Source: Psychrobacter sp. P2G3 (GTDB lineage: Bacteria > Pseudomonadota > Gammaproteobacteria > Pseudomonadales > Moraxellaceae). Taken from it: a stretch of DNA of 64,000 bases. The notes under the pieces were generated by a model. That model was not told the origin of the DNA, did not search any database, and saw only the letters and a list, made by a program, of their open reading frames with translations. Shown here piece after piece: positions 61,738 to 64,000 of this stretch. The stretch's first letter is position 1. Each line of letters begins with the position of its first letter. A program made the position numbers and the translations under genes. Location: the NCBI RefSeq assembly GCF_001593285.1, contig NZ_CP012529.1, positions 1,612,001-1,676,000 on the forward strand, in the 5' to 3' direction.

Positions 61738-63867
61738 TTAGTTCACTAGCTCAGCATATTTTTTAACAGATGGATTCTCAACATTGATATTTTTTGCTGA
61801 TGCAAGTACATCTAGGGCAACAACACCTTCAACGCGTACAGATAAAGGGTTTATCTCGAACTCGACAATTTCCTCATAGTTTTCCATCGCAGTCTTACCC
61901 ATCTGTACAATAGAACCAGTGAGTGCTTCTAAATCTAGTGGTGTACTACCTCTAAAACCTTGTACACTTTTCCAAAGCATAGGTATACTTCGAACCATTT
62001 GCTCAGCTTTCTTATGGGAGATAGGTGGTACTGCTAAAACAACTTCATTGAACAGTTCGGTATAAATACCTCCTAAGCCAAATATAACTACTGGACCATA
62101 GTTTACGTCTGTTCTGTAAGCAAGAATGGTTTCAAAACCATCTGTGACCATCTCTTGAATCAGATAAAACGGAGAGTTAAGGTGCTCCATTTTTGCCCAA
62201 GCTTTCTTCAATTTCGCGTCATTTTTAATATTTAATGCAACGCCTCCCACATCGGTTTTATGAGCCAATCCTTGTGCTTTTAGAACGATTGGATACCCAA
62301 TCTCATTTGCATATTCAATCCCTTCTTGAAGAGACATCACTACTTTCTCTCTTGGAGATAAGAATCCATTTTTTTCTAATAATTCTCGCCCTTCATCATC
62401 ATGAAGAAGATATAGCTCTTGAAGGGCTGAAGACTCTTCTACCGGATATATTGGTGTATGATTCGTTTTTTCTAAAAAATCTTTGTACTGAAACATTGCT
62501 CGACAAGCAACCAGTGCGTTGCGACTACCTTGTATGACAGGAATGCCAGCATCTTCTAAGATAGACAGAACTCTAGGATCAAACTCTGTTTGAATATGGC
62601 TAAAATATAAAAATGGTTTGTTAGAGTTTTCTCTTAATGCAGCAAGATCCTTAGCAGGTGTACTGGTGAAATCGAATTCATGGTTACCTTGGCCAATTGG
62701 TGCATCTATTGCTACGGTTACAATCCCAATATTAGTATCGTTTACTAAAGTGGATAGACAAACATTTGATACTTCAGAAAAATCTTTACTACTCTTATCC
62801 CAAATATCTAAAGGATTAGATATTTCACCTAATTCAGTAAACTCACTCTTTAGCTTTTGATTGGTAGCATCTGAAAAATCAGGAAAATCAACACTATAGT
62901 CTTCAGCTAAATCGAGCAATATTCCTGCTTGTCCTCCTGATACCGTTACTGCAGATACTGTGTTTTGAGTGGGTAGGTATGGATATGATAATAATTGCGC
63001 TACTGCTACTGCTTGATCAATATCTTCCACAAAAAGCACACCATGTTCTTCGAGAACAAGTTTCTCAATCACATAGTCTCCAGCTAATGCTCCTGAGTGT
63101 GCATTAGCAGCCGCTGCTGATTTTACGGTTCTGCCAACTTTAATCGCAACAACAGGCTTTTTGTTGACGCCACATAAGTCCAATGCTTCTAAAAAACCTT
63201 TGTAATTGCGTATCGCTTCTATATATAAAATAATGACAGAGGTGTCAGTATCTTCCGCTAGTAAACTCAAATAATCATGCATTTGAACATCTGCTTCATT
63301 ACCTGTTGAATAAATCTTGCTGATTCCAAGTTTAGAGGCAATAAAGGCGTCGTTGACTGAACCGCTTTGAGAGATAATAGAAACAGGTCCTTTTTTTATG
63401 GGACGCAGCGGTCTATGTAAAGTACCAATGTATGGGGTGAACTGATTATGCATGTTAAAATAACCCATACAATTGGGTCCAACTATTCGCATGCCTGAAC
63501 TTGAAGCATGTTCAAGAATAGCTTTCTGTATTTTTTGCCCCTCTAAGCCGCTTTCCCCATAGCCACCTCCAGGAATTACCAGAGCTTTAGCATTTATTTG
63601 GCTAGCGTTACTAGCGACTTGAATCATTAGTTTCGGATTGACAAGTCCGATCACCACATCAATCGACTCTCCAATATCTAAAAGAGTTGGGTAGCATTTT
63701 GTCCCATCAATATCTTCATATCTTGGATTTACCAGATAAACGCTTCCTTTGAATCCCATCTGGCTTAAGTTTTCTAAAAGTACACGTGTTGCAAAGCGAT
63801 GATTAGCGCCAACTATAGCTACAGTGTGAGCTTCATTAGTTAATATCTGCAGATTGTCCTTTTTCAT
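61738..63867 (-). CDS. dddX: ADP-forming acyl-CoA synthetase, probable ATP-dependent DMSP lyase DddX
   Basis: Acyl-CoA synthetase of the NDP-forming superfamily, 709 residues. It has a CoA-binding domain (about 12-130), two succinyl-CoA-ligase-like domains (about 155-460) and a C-terminal ATP-grasp (about 480-700). The phospho-histidine is H257 in NAHSGALAGD. In the DddX enzyme of Psychrobacter sp. D2 I recall the key residues Tyr181, Asp208, His292, Trp391, Glu432 and Phe435. With a constant offset of 35 these fall here on Y146, D173, H257, W356, E397 and F400, all identical. DddX converts DMSP, ATP and CoA to dimethyl sulfide and acryloyl-CoA. An in-frame TAA upstream supports the ATG start, so the offset may reflect a longer D2 N terminus. 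Neighbouring BCCT and crotonase genes agree. Confidence 0.82.
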   Translation of the reverse strand: MKKDNLQILTNEAHTVAIVGANHRFATRVLLENLSQMGFKGSVYLVNPRYEDIDGTKCYPTLLDIGESIDVVIGLVNPKLMIQVASNASQINAKALVIPGGGYGESGLEGQKIQKAILEHASSSGMRIVGPNCMGYFNMHNQFTPYIGTLHRPLRPIKKGPVSIISQSGSVNDAFIASKLGISKIYSTGNEADVQMHDYLSLLAEDTDTSVIILYIEAIRNYKGFLEALDLCGVNKKPVVAIKVGRTVKSAAAANAHSGALAGDYVIEKLVLEEHGVLFVEDIDQAVAVAQLLSYPYLPTQNTVSAVTVSGGQAGILLDLAEDYSVDFPDFSDATNQKLKSEFTELGEISNPLDIWDKSSKDFSEVSNVCLSTLVNDTNIGIVTVAIDAPIGQGNHEFDFTSTPAKDLAALRENSNKPFLYFSHIQTEFDPRVLSILEDAGIPVIQGSRNALVACRAMFQYKDFLEKTNHTPIYPVEESSALQELYLLHDDEGRELLEKNGFLSPREKVVMSLQEGIEYANEIGYPIVLKAQGLAHKTDVGGVALNIKNDAKLKKAWAKMEHLNSPFYLIQEMVTDGFETILAYRTDVNYGPVVIFGLGGIYTELFNEVVLAVPPISHKKAEQMVRSIPMLWKSVQGFRGSTPLDLEALTGSIVQMGKTAMENYEEIVEFEINPLSVRVEGVVALDVLASAKNINVENPSVKKYAELVN

Positions 63868-64000
63868 GCATATACCTCTCTCAATAATTACTTAAAAACA
63901 GCTTATTTTTTACTAAAATTATCAGTATCAGAATAGCCTATATTTTCATCGTATACTTAATTATCTGACCAGTCAATATAAAAAAATATTAGCAAGGATT
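63868..64000 (-). promoter_or_regulatory. Upstream region of dddX with a short palindrome
   Basis: TGAC-CA-GTCA, a 10-bp palindrome at 63966-63975, lies about 100 bp before the start codon. GAGAGAGG precedes the ATG by about 7 bases. The region is cut by the window edge, so further promoter elements cannot be judged. Confidence 0.35.

Noticed and set aside
61738..63867. Plain acetate-CoA ligase (ADP-forming)
   Set aside because: Not excluded outright, but the six DddX-type residues at a constant offset and the BCCT/crotonase context favour DddX.

Overview
The window looks like a chromosomal segment of a Psychrobacter-like member of the Moraxellaceae. This is inferred from gene content and order: an eptA-pmrA-pmrB block in the Acinetobacter pmrCAB order, a DcaP-type porin with dicarboxylate beta-oxidation genes, a csu-type archaic pilus operon, a PACE efflux gene with a divergent LysR gene, and a DddX-type acyl-CoA synthetase, an enzyme first described in an Antarctic Psychrobacter. 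No rRNA, tRNA, CRISPR array or intact mobile element was seen.

Layout. (1) 0-5.8 kb: a beta-oxidation operon (acyl-CoA dehydrogenase, thiolase, FadJ-like bifunctional enzyme, alpha-methylacyl-CoA racemase-like protein), closed by a terminator. (2) 6.2-14.3 kb: an unusual catabolic cluster of an acetylpolyamine-amidohydrolase-type deacetylase, an SSS symporter, an Nramp-fold transporter lacking the metal motifs, a ThDP enzyme, a LysR regulator and a maleylacetate-reductase-like dehydrogenase. (3) 14.7-17.5 kb: ppc. (4) 17.6-28.8 kb: a dca-like cluster (IclR regulator, MFS carrier, acyl-CoA dehydrogenase, hydratase, hydroxyacyl-CoA dehydrogenase, oxoadipyl-CoA-type thiolase, CoA ligase, thioesterase, DcaP-like porin). 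Three copies of one palindrome are probably the IclR operators. (5) 29-41 kb: an envelope-stress and lipid A island with COG4705 protein, a QseBC-like two-component system, PAP2 phosphatase, DgkA, PepSY protein and eptA-pmrAB. At least four promoters here share a CTTAAC-N5-CTTAAC direct repeat 11 nt before a -10 element. A deleted copy of the pepSY gene survives upstream of the QseB-like gene. CorA and DUF1345 genes are embedded on the other strand. (6) 41.2-46.9 kb: a phosphonate uptake and degradation operon behind a Pho box, with an FAD oxidoreductase in place of the usual PhnW transaminase. (7) 47-50 kb: LysR/PACE pair and an M14 carboxypeptidase. (8) 50.1-54.9 kb: a csu-like pilus operon (csuA/B-C-D-E) lacking the csuA and csuB minor subunits.

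(9) 55.7-64 kb is the most notable region. It is a predicted DMSP-cleavage locus: a DddX-type ATP-dependent DMSP lyase, a BCCT transporter, three crotonase-family enzymes and a BetI-like TetR regulator. Together they can be read as DMSP uptake, cleavage to dimethyl sulfide plus acryloyl-CoA, hydration to 3-hydroxypropionyl-CoA, and hydrolysis to 3-hydroxypropionate. Several genes have strong purine-rich ribosome sites and TTG/GTG starts, which hints at horizontal acquisition.

The window therefore combines scavenging of marine osmolytes, phosphonates and dicarboxylates with envelope remodelling. All functional calls come from motif reading and gene context; no database search was possible.
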